64,000 nt of DNA from Clostridium yunnanense (GCF_016595795.1 NZ_JAENHN010000027.1:1-64000); one strand, 5' to 3'; counted from the stretch's first letter, positions 35,464 through 44,793 are shown. The notes: a model not told the origin generated them from the letters alone. A program made the numbers and translations.

Positions 35464-35547
35464 GCCTGTCAAATTTTCCTCATATATTGGGAAAGGCAGA
35501 TGCGTAAAAAAGCTTATTGAAGAAAGACGCTTCAGTAAGCTTTTTTT
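35464..35547 (+). ncRNA. Candidate structured small RNA, copy 1 (two-stem core plus terminator)
   Basis: The outer stem is CCTGTC (35465-35470) with GGCAG (35495-35499). The inner stem is TTTCC (35474-35478) with GGAAA. ATGCGTAAAAAA follows, then a terminator with stem GCTTATTGAAG/CTTCAGTAAGC and seven T residues. The core is conserved at 59111-59192 while the terminator sequence differs. The transcript would end at the U run; the promoter is not identified. Confidence 0.55.
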
Positions 35548-35554
35548 GTCCAAA

Positions 35555-35568
35555 ATGACATTTGTCAT
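35555..35568. promoter_or_regulatory. ATGACA-TT-TGTCAT dyad upstream of the ABC operon
   Basis: ATGACATTTGTCAT is a 12/14 palindrome about 85 bp before the first ABC gene. Its position and symmetry suit a NarL-type response regulator, and one is encoded at 42935, but this link is inference. No second copy was seen before 39443 or 41855. Confidence 0.4.
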
Positions 35569-35652
35569 ATCCGAAAGTAATATAACTCACTATTTTCATT
35601 GCATCTATTAACGTATTATAAGATTAGAAAATACGGTTGGAGGTATTAAAAG

Positions 35653-36585
35653 ATGATTGTTGAGATTAAGAATCTTGTTAAAAGATATAAGGATTTTATA
35701 GCAGTAGATAATTTGAGTCTATCAATAAAAGAAGGAGAGATATTTGGGCTTCTTGGACCAAACGGGGCAGGGAAGACTACAACTATAAACACTATTTTGG
35801 GACTAAGCAAAATAGATAGTGGAGAGGTAAAAATCTTTGGAAAAAGTTTAGATAAGGATGAGATGGTGATTAAGAGGAATATTGGGATAGTTCCTCAAAA
35901 CATTGCTCTTTTTAACGATCTTAAAGCTTATGAAAATGTAGAGTTTTTTGGCAGGCTTTATGGACTGAGGGGTAATGTATTAAAGTCAAGGGTAGAGGAA
36001 GCTTTAGAATTCACAGGTCTTTTAGATAGAAAAAAGGATTATCCAGGCAAGTACTCTGGAGGTATGCAAAGAAGACTTAATATAGCTTGTGCCATAGTTC
36101 ATAAACCAAAGCTTATAATAATGGATGAACCTACTGTAGGAATAGATCCACAGTCAAGAAATCACATACTAGATTCAGTTAGAAAGCTCAATGAAAGTGG
36201 ATCTACAGTAATTTATACTTCACACTATATGGAGGAAATAGAGGAGCTGTGCTCTGATATAACTATCATGGATCATGGAAAGGTCATAGCAAAGGGAACT
36301 AAAGATGAGCTAAAGTCACTTATAGATGTAGAAGAAAAGGTAACTGTTACACTTTCAAACATCAATTATACAATGGTTGAACAGATTAAGAGAATATCAG
36401 GGGTTATAGACTGCGTACTTGATGATAGAAAGCTTACTGTTATATCTCAAAAGGGCAGTAAAAACTTAAGCAGGATAATAGATTCAATTAACAATTCAAG
36501 TAGTGAAATAGTAGGGATAGATGTTGATAAACCAAGTCTTGAAGGGGTATTCTTAACCCTCACTGGAAGAAAGTTAAGAGATTAG
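35653..36585 (+). CDS. ABC transporter ATP-binding protein (DrrA/CcmA-type, ABC-2 exporter)
   Basis: This 310-aa protein has Walker A GPNGAGKTT (35-43), signature YSGGMQRRL near 133, Walker B LIIMDEPTVGIDPQ and an H-loop TSHYMEEIEELC. The C-terminal ~90 residues (LKSLIDVEEKVTVTLSNINY...) are the regulatory tail usual in drug-exporting ABC-2 ATPases. It would energise the two permeases encoded next. GGAGG precedes the ATG. The three genes are tightly spaced (9 bp, then a 4-bp overlap). Confidence 0.9.
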   Translation: MIVEIKNLVKRYKDFIAVDNLSLSIKEGEIFGLLGPNGAGKTTTINTILGLSKIDSGEVKIFGKSLDKDEMVIKRNIGIVPQNIALFNDLKAYENVEFFGRLYGLRGNVLKSRVEEALEFTGLLDRKKDYPGKYSGGMQRRLNIACAIVHKPKLIIMDEPTVGIDPQSRNHILDSVRKLNESGSTVIYTSHYMEEIEELCSDITIMDHGKVIAKGTKDELKSLIDVEEKVTVTLSNINYTMVEQIKRISGVIDCVLDDRKLTVISQKGSKNLSRIIDSINNSSSEIVGIDVDKPSLEGVFLTLTGRKLRD

Positions 36586-36594
36586 GAGGAAGTC

Positions 36595-37755
36595 ATGAAT
36601 ATATTCTATATAGCTTTAAATACTATCAAGCGGAATTTAAGGGACAAGAAAGCATTACTCAGTTCTATTTTGATGCCTATTCTAATGATTATGATACTTG
36701 GAACTGCTCTAAATAGCCGTTTTCAGAGTTCAGAGTTAGATAAACTTGATATATGTTATCTTAATGTTGATAGTGGCACTTTAGGGAAAGAGTTTGAAAG
36801 GTTCCTTGAAAATGATGAGATTAAGGAAATACTTAATGTTAAAGTGGTAACTTCAATAGAAGAAGGAGAAAAGTTAGTTAATGATAAAAAAGCAGTTTCT
36901 CTTTTAGTTGTGCCACAGGATTATTCGGAAAAATTAGAAGCTGGAAAAGAATCTGCTATTAAAATTTACAATACAAAATATGCTGATTTTAAAAATACAA
37001 TAGTTGAAAATATAGTGGATGCCTATAATTCTGGTGGAAATACAATAATGGCAATAGCTAAGCTTAATTCAAGTAGCAGCCTTAGTTATACTAGGTACAA
37101 GGCAGTAGATGAAAGTATTCTTTCTACTGAAGGAAATTCTCCAAGAGGTATAGATTATTACGCCGTAGCCATGCTTGTTCTAGCAATAATGAGTTCTGCA
37201 GGCTTTGCTGGTGATGTGATTTCAGAGGATTATTTTTATGATGTGTCGGTGAGAATCAAGGCAACCCCTATAAAGTCTTATGAAAGGTTAATAGGAAAGA
37301 TACTAGGTTGTGTGTTTGATATATTTATCAAGGCAGCTATTATCATAGTCTTCAGTAAACTTGTCTATAAAGTAAACTGGGGAAACAACTTTGGAATGAT
37401 AGCAATTATTGTAATAAGTGCTGCAGTGTTTTCTACTGTATTTGGGATGTTTGTAGCTATGGTTGTGGGTAATGGAAGCAAAGCTTCAGGAATATTAAAT
37501 ATCTTAAACAATGTTTTTACTTTCGGAGCTGGAGGGTATGCGGTGCTTTTGACTAGGGATTTAGGTGAATCAGTATTTATGCATCTTTCTCCAAACTTTT
37601 ATCCTCAAGCTGCATTGTTCAACGTAATATATTCAAATAAATACAGTGTAAATATTCATTTCTTTAATACTTTTGGATATATAGCAATGCTTTGGGCGGC
37701 TGCAGCGTTGTTATTTATAGGTTTTATCACAGTGGAAAGGAGGAGAGTAAGATGA
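36595..37755 (+). CDS. ABC-2 type permease, subunit 1
   Basis: This 386-aa protein has an N-terminal helix (LSSILMPILMIMILGTAL near 20-40), a long extracellular domain (about 45-185) and five C-terminal helices (YYAVAMLVLAIMSSAGFAG..., FDIFIKAAIIIVFS..., IAIIVISAAVFSTVFG..., ILNILNNVFTFGAGGYAVLL, FGYIAMLWAAAALLFIGF). This is the one-plus-five topology of ABC-2 exporter permeases. AGGAGG precedes the ATG. Its TGA overlaps the ATG of subunit 2, suggesting a heterodimer in equal amounts. Confidence 0.85.
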   Translation: MNIFYIALNTIKRNLRDKKALLSSILMPILMIMILGTALNSRFQSSELDKLDICYLNVDSGTLGKEFERFLENDEIKEILNVKVVTSIEEGEKLVNDKKAVSLLVVPQDYSEKLEAGKESAIKIYNTKYADFKNTIVENIVDAYNSGGNTIMAIAKLNSSSSLSYTRYKAVDESILSTEGNSPRGIDYYAVAMLVLAIMSSAGFAGDVISEDYFYDVSVRIKATPIKSYERLIGKILGCVFDIFIKAAIIIVFSKLVYKVNWGNNFGMIAIIVISAAVFSTVFGMFVAMVVGNGSKASGILNILNNVFTFGAGGYAVLLTRDLGESVFMHLSPNFYPQAALFNVIYSNKYSVNIHFFNTFGYIAMLWAAAALLFIGFITVERRRVR

Positions 37756-38861
37756 CAATCTTCATTACAAATTTAAAAAGGATATTTAAAAGAAGATTAA
37801 ATAGAGTGATAATATTTGGAGCACCAATAGTTTTTATAATTATTGCTTTTTATTTAGGCACTAATGGAATCAGTGTAAATGTAGGAATTGTAGATAAGGA
37901 TAATACAGAGTTTACTCAGAGCTTTATAAAAGGGCTTCAAGGAAAAAGTGATGTAGAAATTATGTCCGAGGATATTATGAAAACATCTATTATGAATAAA
38001 TCCCTAGCCTATGGAATTGTGATAGATAAAGGTTTTACGGAAGATATGTTAAACGGCAAGGATGTGAAGCTTAAAACCTACAGAGTTGACGAGGTAAACA
38101 TAGCTTCTTCAGTTAAGTTATATATAGAAGATTATATTAGTGCTGCTAAGAATATTTCTAACAGTACAAAAGGAAATAAAGAACTATTCTACTCCTCAAT
38201 GAAGGACTATGAGAATGGTAAACTTAACACCGAGAAGATTATTATTGGAGATAATGGTGGAGATGGTCAAAAAGAAAAGATTGCGTTAGGACTATTAGGG
38301 TATACTATGCTTTTACTTGCAACCTTCTCAACTAATATTATCCTTGAGGACAAGAAAAATAATACCTATATACGTATGTTTGCTTCACCTCTAAAAAACT
38401 TAAGCTATATGCTGCAAAATATTTTAAGCTTTTTATTTGTGTTACTTTTACAAGTAGATATTGCTTTTCAATTTATGACAAGGGTATATAAGGTTCAGCT
38501 TGGAGCATCAGAAATAAATATGTTTCTTATATTCGCACTTTATGCTGCTAATTGTGTTGCATTATCCCTTGCTATAGGAAGCATTTCAAGAAATATTAAA
38601 CAGGCTGGGGCTTTAGGAATGCTTGTTACAACTCTAATAGCAATGCTAGGTGGTCTTTTCTGGCCAAAGGAATTTATGCCTGATGTGCTCCTTACAATAG
38701 GAAAATTTACGCCAGCATATTGGCTTACAGATGGTATAGATAAAATACTTACTTCTTCCTCAATAACATCTATAGCTATGGAACTGGGAGTACTTTCATT
38801 ATTCACAATAGTATTTTTCATGATCTCCTCCTGGGGGAAGGTATACTCAGAAAATGTTTAA
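37752..38861 (+). CDS. ABC-2 type permease, subunit 2
   Basis: This 369-aa protein has the same plan as subunit 1: an N-terminal helix (VIIFGAPIVFIIIAFYLGT), an extracellular domain of ~150 residues, then a helical block (IALGLLGYTMLLLATFSTNI..., MLGGLFWPKEFMPDVL). I chose the ATG at 37752, which overlaps the preceding stop by four bases and follows GGAGGAGAG; the frame is open further upstream. The PKEFMPD element is common in drug and bacteriocin-resistance exporters. Confidence 0.85.
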   Translation: MTIFITNLKRIFKRRLNRVIIFGAPIVFIIIAFYLGTNGISVNVGIVDKDNTEFTQSFIKGLQGKSDVEIMSEDIMKTSIMNKSLAYGIVIDKGFTEDMLNGKDVKLKTYRVDEVNIASSVKLYIEDYISAAKNISNSTKGNKELFYSSMKDYENGKLNTEKIIIGDNGGDGQKEKIALGLLGYTMLLLATFSTNIILEDKKNNTYIRMFASPLKNLSYMLQNILSFLFVLLLQVDIAFQFMTRVYKVQLGASEINMFLIFALYAANCVALSLAIGSISRNIKQAGALGMLVTTLIAMLGGLFWPKEFMPDVLLTIGKFTPAYWLTDGIDKILTSSSITSIAMELGVLSLFTIVFFMISSWGKVYSENV

Positions 38862-39442
38862 TGAAACTTTATTCTAATAATTGATGTAAGGGTTAGCTTA
38901 TAGTCAATTGTTGCAGCAAAGCATGATAGACTTAACTGGATTATACAATGGAAAAGATCAGATTTTAGATGAAATAAATTTAGGCATAAATTTACCTCTG
39001 TGTTTTAGTTTTCAGCTTGTTTGAAATAAAACATAAGGTGATTTTATGCTTTTTTATAGTTTATAGAAGCCTCTATAACTGCACAGTAGAAAAATGGAAA
39101 CTAACTATCTGAAACAACTTATACTTAAAAAAAGGCAAATAAGCAAAAAATCAGTTGTTTTCAGTGGTTTGTATAGCATAATTCTTATAAATATTTAACT
39201 TTAACAATATTCTTAAGCATATTCATGATTATTTAAATTAGACAAATTCAACATAGATAAGTAAAATAATTACAATGATGTAAGTGGAATGGGATATTGC
39301 AGAAGATTTAAAAAGTTTTTATAGATTGAAACTTATACAGATTATATCTCTAGCTATTAAAAAATACTCTATTATATTACAACATTTGCATCTAAATTAG
39401 AGCACAAATAAATTTTAAATGATGAAAGGATATTAGAAAAGT
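38862..39442. other. Long intergenic region between the two ABC units
   Basis: This 581-bp spacer is A/T-rich. It holds a weak hairpin near 39029-39055 (ACATAAGGTGATTTTATGCTTTTTT) that may terminate the first ABC operon. I find no ORF with a binding site and no match to the repeat families. Confidence 0.4.
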
Positions 39443-40189
39443 ATGATTTGTATTGAAAATGTATCAAAGAAATATAAGGATTTTACTGCTGTAGATAAGC
39501 TGAATATTGAAATAAAAGATGGAAGTATAGTTGGGCTCATAGGTCCCAATGGTGCAGGAAAGACTACAACAATAAGCATGCTGATTGGAATTATTGACCC
39601 ATCTGAGGGAAGTATCATAATAAATGGCAGCTCAATAAAAGATAAACCTATGGAGATAAAAAAACAAATTGGCTATGTTTCAGATGATGAAAATAAGTTC
39701 TTAAGTTTAAAAGCTATAGAGTATTTAAATTTTGTTGCTGATATGTACAAGGTTTCAGAGGATGAAAGAAGAAAACAAATATTAAGCTTAAGTAAAAGAT
39801 TTGATATATTAGATCATTTAAATACAAGGATGGACAAGTTTTCTAAGGGAATGAAACAAAAAATAATGATAATAGCATCTTTAATTCATAGCCCTAAGTT
39901 TTGGATATTGGATGAACCATTTAATGGGTTAGATCCTCAAACAGCATATGAGCTAAAAATGTTTATGAGAGAGTACGCAAGCAAAGGAAATATAGTACTT
40001 CTATCATCTCACATTTTAGAGATTGTAGAAAATCTTTGCGATGAAGTCATTCTAATTAAAAAAGGAAAAAATATCTTTTTTGGAGAACTAAGTGATCTAA
40101 AAGATAGATTTAGGAATGGATACACCTTGGAGAAAATCTACATGGAGGTATTTGAAAATGGAGCAGATAATATCTCTAGTAAGAACTAG
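39443..40189 (+). CDS. ABC transporter ATP-binding protein (second exporter)
   Basis: This 248-aa protein has Walker A GPNGAGKTT (34-42), signature FSKGMKQKI near 135, Walker B FWILDEPFNGLDPQ and H-loop SSHILEIVENLC. It lacks the long regulatory tail of the first ATPase, so it belongs to a different ABC subgroup (EcsA/YxlF-like). AAAGGATATTAG lies before the ATG. The permease gene overlaps its 3' end by 32 bp in another frame, so translation is coupled. Confidence 0.88.
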   Translation: MICIENVSKKYKDFTAVDKLNIEIKDGSIVGLIGPNGAGKTTTISMLIGIIDPSEGSIIINGSSIKDKPMEIKKQIGYVSDDENKFLSLKAIEYLNFVADMYKVSEDERRKQILSLSKRFDILDHLNTRMDKFSKGMKQKIMIIASLIHSPKFWILDEPFNGLDPQTAYELKMFMREYASKGNIVLLSSHILEIVENLCDEVILIKKGKNIFFGELSDLKDRFRNGYTLEKIYMEVFENGADNISSKN

Positions 40190-41708
40190 TATAAGAAGTA
40201 AATTAAATATAAATCTTGGAGAAGAAAAAAGAGGAAAGAAAATAATAAATGTAGTAGCTTTTGTGATTTTTTGTATTGCTTGTATGGAGGCTTCATTTGT
40301 AAAATCATTCAACATGCTTCATTCAAGTAATAGTGATATATTAGTTTTCAAGCTAATAATTAATGTGGAGTTAATTATTAGTGCTCTATGGATCTTTAAG
40401 GAAGTAATTACTACCTTCTATTTAGCAAGTGATTGGAAAGAAATGATGATATATCCTATAAAACCTGGGGAGCTGCTGTTATCTAAGTGTATTCTATGCT
40501 GTTTGGCAAACAGTATAATTTCCATATTTGCGTTAGTATTTTTATTTAGCTACGGCTTTTTAGCTCATGTTAGTGCTTATTATTATTTGCATGTAATCTT
40601 GTTTCAGATCATTATAACTGCTGTACCTACGGCATATTTTACCTTGATAACCTTGACTATATTCTGGGTTACTGCAGTGATTAGAAACCCTATAAGTAAT
40701 CATAAAAGCAACAAGTGGTTGCTTGTGATTGACTTAGTGGTAGGAGTGCTTACCTATTTTCTTATAAAAGACGCTATAAACAATCATATCAGTGTAGGAA
40801 ATCTAATAACATACACCTTTTTGGGATCAAATTTAGATAAACCACTGGGGATAGAGCTTTTAATAACATTATCAATAATTGTTATTGTAGGACTTGCTGT
40901 TTACTTTCTTGGCGAAGTTTACTCTACTATTATGAAAGGTGATTTGTTTAATTCAAGAAGGTCTAAAGAAGTGGAGTTAGAATCTAATTTATATGAATTT
41001 AAACCTAAAAATATTATTATTTCAAATATAATAAGAGATATTAAGCTGTTAATGAGAATACCAGCACTTAGATTTAATTGCATTACTTTTAATGCTTTCA
41101 GTTCGCTATTTAGTGCGATTTTACTAATAGCCTTTAGAAAGCAAATCCTCTCAATTCAACCTATAATTGAGAGGATGATGGCTCTTCTTATAATTTTATG
41201 GTTTTTAAGCTTACAAATTGCTAATTTCACAATGATTACATCATTTTCTAGAGAGGGCAGAGCTTTAAATCAATTTAAGGTATATCCAGTAGAAATTAAG
41301 GATATTTTACTTTCAAAAATTTCTGTTGGTATATTGAGCAATATTTTTCCATTCGTTAGCACAAACTTACTATTATTTTTAGTATCTCCAAGTCTTATAA
41401 GTTTTGTTTTAAATGAAGTTATTTTAATAATATATTTGGTTGGAATTACAATAATTCAGATTGAGTTGGATGTTAGCAGTATGGAGTTAAAGTGGATGGA
41501 TATTAAGGAGTTAGTAACCATTGAGCGTGTTATAAAAATTGTGAAACCATATTTTATATTAACACTTATACCACTTGTGGTTATTATTCTGGATAGTTTG
41601 ATACTTCATGGTAAGTGGATGAAATATATACCCACAATTTGCATAGTTTTTGCTATGGTATTTTATTCTCTTCATAGTTTTAGAAAGATAATGATTAAAA
41701 TGAGGTAG
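40158..41708 (+). CDS. ABC exporter membrane protein (second exporter)
   Basis: This 516-aa protein has about 12 hydrophobic segments. A cytosolic start (MEQIISLVRTSIRSKLN) is followed by helices from ~residue 27, and it ends with basic residues (KIMIKMR). It resembles the large single-chain permeases paired with short ATPases, but I do not recognise the exact family. I chose the ATG at 40158, 9 nt after GGAGG; the longer frame (from 40116) starts inside the ATPase gene without a binding site. Confidence 0.75.
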   Translation: MEQIISLVRTSIRSKLNINLGEEKRGKKIINVVAFVIFCIACMEASFVKSFNMLHSSNSDILVFKLIINVELIISALWIFKEVITTFYLASDWKEMMIYPIKPGELLLSKCILCCLANSIISIFALVFLFSYGFLAHVSAYYYLHVILFQIIITAVPTAYFTLITLTIFWVTAVIRNPISNHKSNKWLLVIDLVVGVLTYFLIKDAINNHISVGNLITYTFLGSNLDKPLGIELLITLSIIVIVGLAVYFLGEVYSTIMKGDLFNSRRSKEVELESNLYEFKPKNIIISNIIRDIKLLMRIPALRFNCITFNAFSSLFSAILLIAFRKQILSIQPIIERMMALLIILWFLSLQIANFTMITSFSREGRALNQFKVYPVEIKDILLSKISVGILSNIFPFVSTNLLLFLVSPSLISFVLNEVILIIYLVGITIIQIELDVSSMELKWMDIKELVTIERVIKIVKPYFILTLIPLVVIILDSLILHGKWMKYIPTICIVFAMVFYSLHSFRKIMIKMR

Positions 41709-41719
41709 GAGGAATACAG

Positions 41720-41824
41720 GTACGAGAAGATTATTGGATAAACTTATTTGGCGATAGCAAATGGGAACTATTTAAAAAGTTGTCTTATTATACAATTGGC
41801 TTTAAAATAAATACATCAATATAA
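41720..41824 (+). other. Possible remnant ORF with GTA at the start position (34 codons)
   Basis: AGGAGG (41707-41712) overlaps the permease stop and lies 7 nt before a GTA codon. From there a frame reads REDYWINLFGDSKWELFKKL...INTSI to TAA. GTA is not a normal start. The well-placed binding site suggests a small gene whose GTG start mutated. It may also be chance. Confidence 0.25.
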
Positions 41825-41854
41825 ATAAAAAGAGAGCTTAAAAAGGTGAGGAAT

Positions 41855-42934
41855 ATGGGGTACTTAATTAGGATATTAATTTTTGCAGCAGTGATAGGAA
41901 AGTTTATAATTCAAGGAAGTGCATCGGCACTTGAGGTTTCACTGTTTCTTTCCATAGCTGCTATCAATATATTTAAGCATAAATACAAGGTAACTTGGCA
42001 GATTCTTATAGTAGAAGCTATAGTTATAACTTTTGGATGTTCATACAGTTCTAATTTTACCTTTCTATATTCCCTCATTGCATATGATGCAGGAAGTAAA
42101 GATTTTAAGTACTTTGCTTTGCCAATACCATTGCTCGCTATTTATTTTTCAGGAATTAATAGTAGTATTGAAGTTTTAACCCTAATATTTATGGCTTTTA
42201 TAGTTGGAAATCTTACTTTAAAGTTTAGGGATAATATAAGTTCTTTTAAAGAAACTTATGATAATGAAAGAAGATATAGGTATGAGCTTGAAGCTGCAAA
42301 GCACAAACTGTTAAACTCAGCTAAAGAGGCTGCTTATATCGCAGAAATCAGAGAGAGAAATAGGATTGCAAGGGAGATTCATGACACCGTGGGACATAGC
42401 CTTGCAGGTATTTTGCTTCAGCTTCAGGTGGTGCAAAAACTTAAAACTAGGGATGAGGAAAAATCTGATAGTCTTCTTCAGGACTCAATCGTACGCTTGT
42501 CTGATTCTTTAGATGTTATGAGAAATACAGTTCATAACATTAGGCCAAGCAATCCACTGGGGCTTGAATATATTGAAAGCATTATCAACAATTTCAATTA
42601 CTGCACAGTGAACTTTAAGCATTCAGGAGATTTCAAAAGTCTTCCGGCAAATGTTCTTGAAACTATAAGTTCAGATATTAAAGAAGCACTAACAAATGCT
42701 TATAAGTATTCTAAGGCAACCGCAATAGATATTAAAATTGACGTTATGGATAAGTCTGCAAGAGTATATATAAAAGATAATGGAGAAGGATGTGCAAGCC
42801 TTAAAGAGGGCTTTGGTCTAATGGGTATAAGAGAAAGGATCAAAAATCTTGGAGGTACTGTATCCTTCAGAGGAGAAAATGGTTTTATAATACTTTATGT
42901 AATTCCACTTGAAAAAGATAAGGGGGAGAATTAA
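41855..42934 (+). CDS. Sensor histidine kinase (NarL-type, HisKA_3)
   Basis: This is a 359-aa membrane kinase. Residues 1-130 form about five helices with little extracellular sequence, so it probably senses within the membrane or through the transporter. The dimerisation/phosphoacceptor helix has H176 in AREIHDTVGHSLAG, and the ATPase domain has EALTNAYKYSKAT, DNGEGC and FGLMGIRERI. I start at the ATG at 41855 after AAAAGGTGAGG; the frame begins at a GTG without a site. It is followed directly by its response regulator. Confidence 0.88.
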   Translation: MGYLIRILIFAAVIGKFIIQGSASALEVSLFLSIAAINIFKHKYKVTWQILIVEAIVITFGCSYSSNFTFLYSLIAYDAGSKDFKYFALPIPLLAIYFSGINSSIEVLTLIFMAFIVGNLTLKFRDNISSFKETYDNERRYRYELEAAKHKLLNSAKEAAYIAEIRERNRIAREIHDTVGHSLAGILLQLQVVQKLKTRDEEKSDSLLQDSIVRLSDSLDVMRNTVHNIRPSNPLGLEYIESIINNFNYCTVNFKHSGDFKSLPANVLETISSDIKEALTNAYKYSKATAIDIKIDVMDKSARVYIKDNGEGCASLKEGFGLMGIRERIKNLGGTVSFRGENGFIILYVIPLEKDKGEN

Positions 42935-43558
42935 ATGAAGGTAATAATAGTTGATGATGATGGCTTAATAAGGGATAGCTTAAAGTTGCTTATAGATCTC
43001 GAAACAGACATGGAGGTAATAGGTACAGCAAAAAATGGTATGGAAGCCTTTGAGCTTTGTAAGGCAGAGCAGCCAGACATTGTACTTATGGACATACGTA
43101 TGCCTGTAATGGATGGAGTTCTCGGAACAAAGCTTATAAAAGAAAGCTTTCAACATATAAAAGTAGTAATGCTTACTACCTTTAAAGATGATGAATATAT
43201 AAGAGAGGCAATACTTAATGGAGCTGAAGGCTACATACTAAAAAATCAATCTTCAGATAGCATTATTGATAGTCTTAGGACTGTGTTCAAAGGAAATGCA
43301 GTGTTTGAAAAAGATATAATTAACTCAATCACAGGTATGCTTAAGGAAGAAAAGAAAAATAAACCTTCAAGCTTTGGTCTGTCTGAAAGAGAGTTTGAGA
43401 CCTTAGCTTTAATCGCGGAAGGGATGTCCAACAAGGAAATAGCAGAAAAGCTTTTCTTGGGCGAAGGAACAGTGAGAAATTATATAACCAATATTCTAGA
43501 AAAACTGAGCCTTAGAGATAGGACTCAATTGGCTATATTTTATTTGAAGAATTTTTAG
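42935..43558 (+). CDS. NarL/FixJ-family response regulator
   Basis: This 207-aa protein has a receiver domain in residues 1-120 with acidic pocket DDD (7-9), phosphoacceptor D53 (LMDIRMP), and Thr and Lys at VMLTTFKD. A LuxR-type helix-turn-helix follows at ~140-200 (LSEREFETLALIAEGMSNKE, AEKLFLGEGTVRNYI). It starts one base after the kinase stop, with AGGGGGAG before the ATG. It probably controls the two ABC exporters upstream. The ATGACA-TT-TGTCAT dyad at 35555 is a candidate target. Confidence 0.9.
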   Translation: MKVIIVDDDGLIRDSLKLLIDLETDMEVIGTAKNGMEAFELCKAEQPDIVLMDIRMPVMDGVLGTKLIKESFQHIKVVMLTTFKDDEYIREAILNGAEGYILKNQSSDSIIDSLRTVFKGNAVFEKDIINSITGMLKEEKKNKPSSFGLSEREFETLALIAEGMSNKEIAEKLFLGEGTVRNYITNILEKLSLRDRTQLAIFYLKNF

Positions 43559-43644
43559 GGGTAGAGGGATCTATTAGGATACCCACTAATCATGAGGTTT
43601 AAAAGTTATTAAAAAATGAATTCTAATTTTGTAGAGGTAAGAGG

Positions 43645-44391
43645 ATGGATAGAAATTATGTAATGACAGAACCAAAAGACTTAGTACGAATCGAGTTAAA
43701 AAACGCTGGGTTTGATATAGATAATATCAAAATTCCTAAAAGAGTTTTTTTATTAGCTGATGATATATATGATGCTATGCTTGAGAGAGAATGTGGAACT
43801 TATAAGTATCCTTTAGGAGGAAAGCTATATGTATTTAATGATAATCCAGATATTGGGTTTGTAAAAGGAAAAATGTGCTCACCAGGAATAGCTATACAAG
43901 CAGAAGATTTAATTGCGGGTGGGGTTAAAGAGTTGATACATGTAGGATTAGCAGGAGGTTTACAACCTAATATAAATATAGGTGAAGTTATTGTTACGGA
44001 TGGAGCGTATAATGATACTGCTGTTGCAAGACTTTATGGATTTAATCATGATTTTATAGAAACATCTAAAACATTGACGGATGAATTAGAGTGTTTATTG
44101 AACAATAGCTTAGTTGAAGTAAAGAGAGGAAAACATTGGACTACTGATGCTGGGTATCGAGAAACATGGGGACAGGTTTTAGATTATCGTTCAAAAGGCG
44201 CTTTGTGTGTAGAAATGGAAGGTGTAGGTCTTTTTACAATAGCTAAATATAGGCAATGTAAGTCATCTGCCATTTATATAGTTACAGATATACTTAATGA
44301 AAATGGATGGAGTTTAGGATGGAACGGTAATGAAATAAATAAGTCAATAGGTAAGATAATTGATATGATTATAGGTTCTATAAAAATATAA
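43645..44391 (+). CDS. Nucleoside phosphorylase family protein
   Basis: This 248-aa protein has the purine/uridine phosphorylase fold: SPGIAIQAEDLIAGGVKELIHVGLAGGLQPNINIGE (residues ~77-115, in pieces), then IVTDGAYNDTAVAR and LCVEMEGVGLFTIA near 192, where Glu-Met-Glu binds the ribose. Such enzymes cleave nucleosides to base and ribose-1-phosphate in salvage. GTAAGAGG precedes the ATG. The substrate range cannot be told. It is monocistronic. Confidence 0.85.
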   Translation: MDRNYVMTEPKDLVRIELKNAGFDIDNIKIPKRVFLLADDIYDAMLERECGTYKYPLGGKLYVFNDNPDIGFVKGKMCSPGIAIQAEDLIAGGVKELIHVGLAGGLQPNINIGEVIVTDGAYNDTAVARLYGFNHDFIETSKTLTDELECLLNNSLVEVKRGKHWTTDAGYRETWGQVLDYRSKGALCVEMEGVGLFTIAKYRQCKSSAIYIVTDILNENGWSLGWNGNEINKSIGKIIDMIIGSIKI

Positions 44392-44429
44392 AATCTGATT
44401 TATGGAAATAAGTTGTTTTTGAAAAATAT

Positions 44430-44475
44430 AAAGAGCTGTATAAATGCTATTTGATGTAGTGTTTATACAGCTTTT
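44430..44475 (+). terminator. Terminator, part of a duplicated cassette
   Basis: AGAGCTGTATAAA and TTTATACAGCT form a stem with a TGCTATTTGATGTAGTG loop, then six T residues. The same hairpin with substitutions occurs at 61909-61955. Confidence 0.8.
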
Positions 44476-44528
44476 TTATCTTTACATTGAAGAGGGTGCC
44501 TTTATTGGTGTTCCGGTTTTCCGTATAT

Positions 44529-44558
44529 TTGAATATTTACAGATGTATGGTATATAAT
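44529..44558 (+). promoter_or_regulatory. Vegetative promoter, part of a duplicated cassette
   Basis: TTGAAT (44529-44534), an 18-bp spacer and TATAAT (44553-44558). The same boxes and spacing occur at 62011-62040. It drives the SDR remnant and acetyltransferase at 44643-45198. Confidence 0.65.
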
Positions 44559-44642
44559 TAGATAAATGTATAAATAAAGAGTGAAATTGAGTTTTTTAGA
44601 AGTGGTATATCTATACAAGATATTTATAAGGGGGGGAAATGT

Positions 44643-44783
44643 ATGGAAAAGAGAATTGCAATTGTTACTGGAGCTAGTGGTGGTATTGGGAAAGAATTTA
44701 CAAAGATATTGATTGAAGAAGAAGTAGACGAAGTCTGGGATGTAGCTAGAAATAAAGAAAAGCTTGCAGCTTTAAAAGGTTAG
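44643..44783 (+). pseudogene. Short-chain dehydrogenase remnant (N-terminal 46 aa)
   Basis: After a GGGGGGG site and ATG, the frame reads MEKRIAIVTGASGGIGKEFT, the SDR Rossmann TGxxxGIG motif, continues to DVARNKEKLAALKG and then stops. The catalytic Ser-Tyr-Lys part (about 200 residues) is absent downstream, so the gene is cut by a deletion. The acetyltransferase gene starts 10 bp later and may now use its promoter and translation signal. Confidence 0.8.
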
Positions 44784-44793
44784 GACTAAATTA

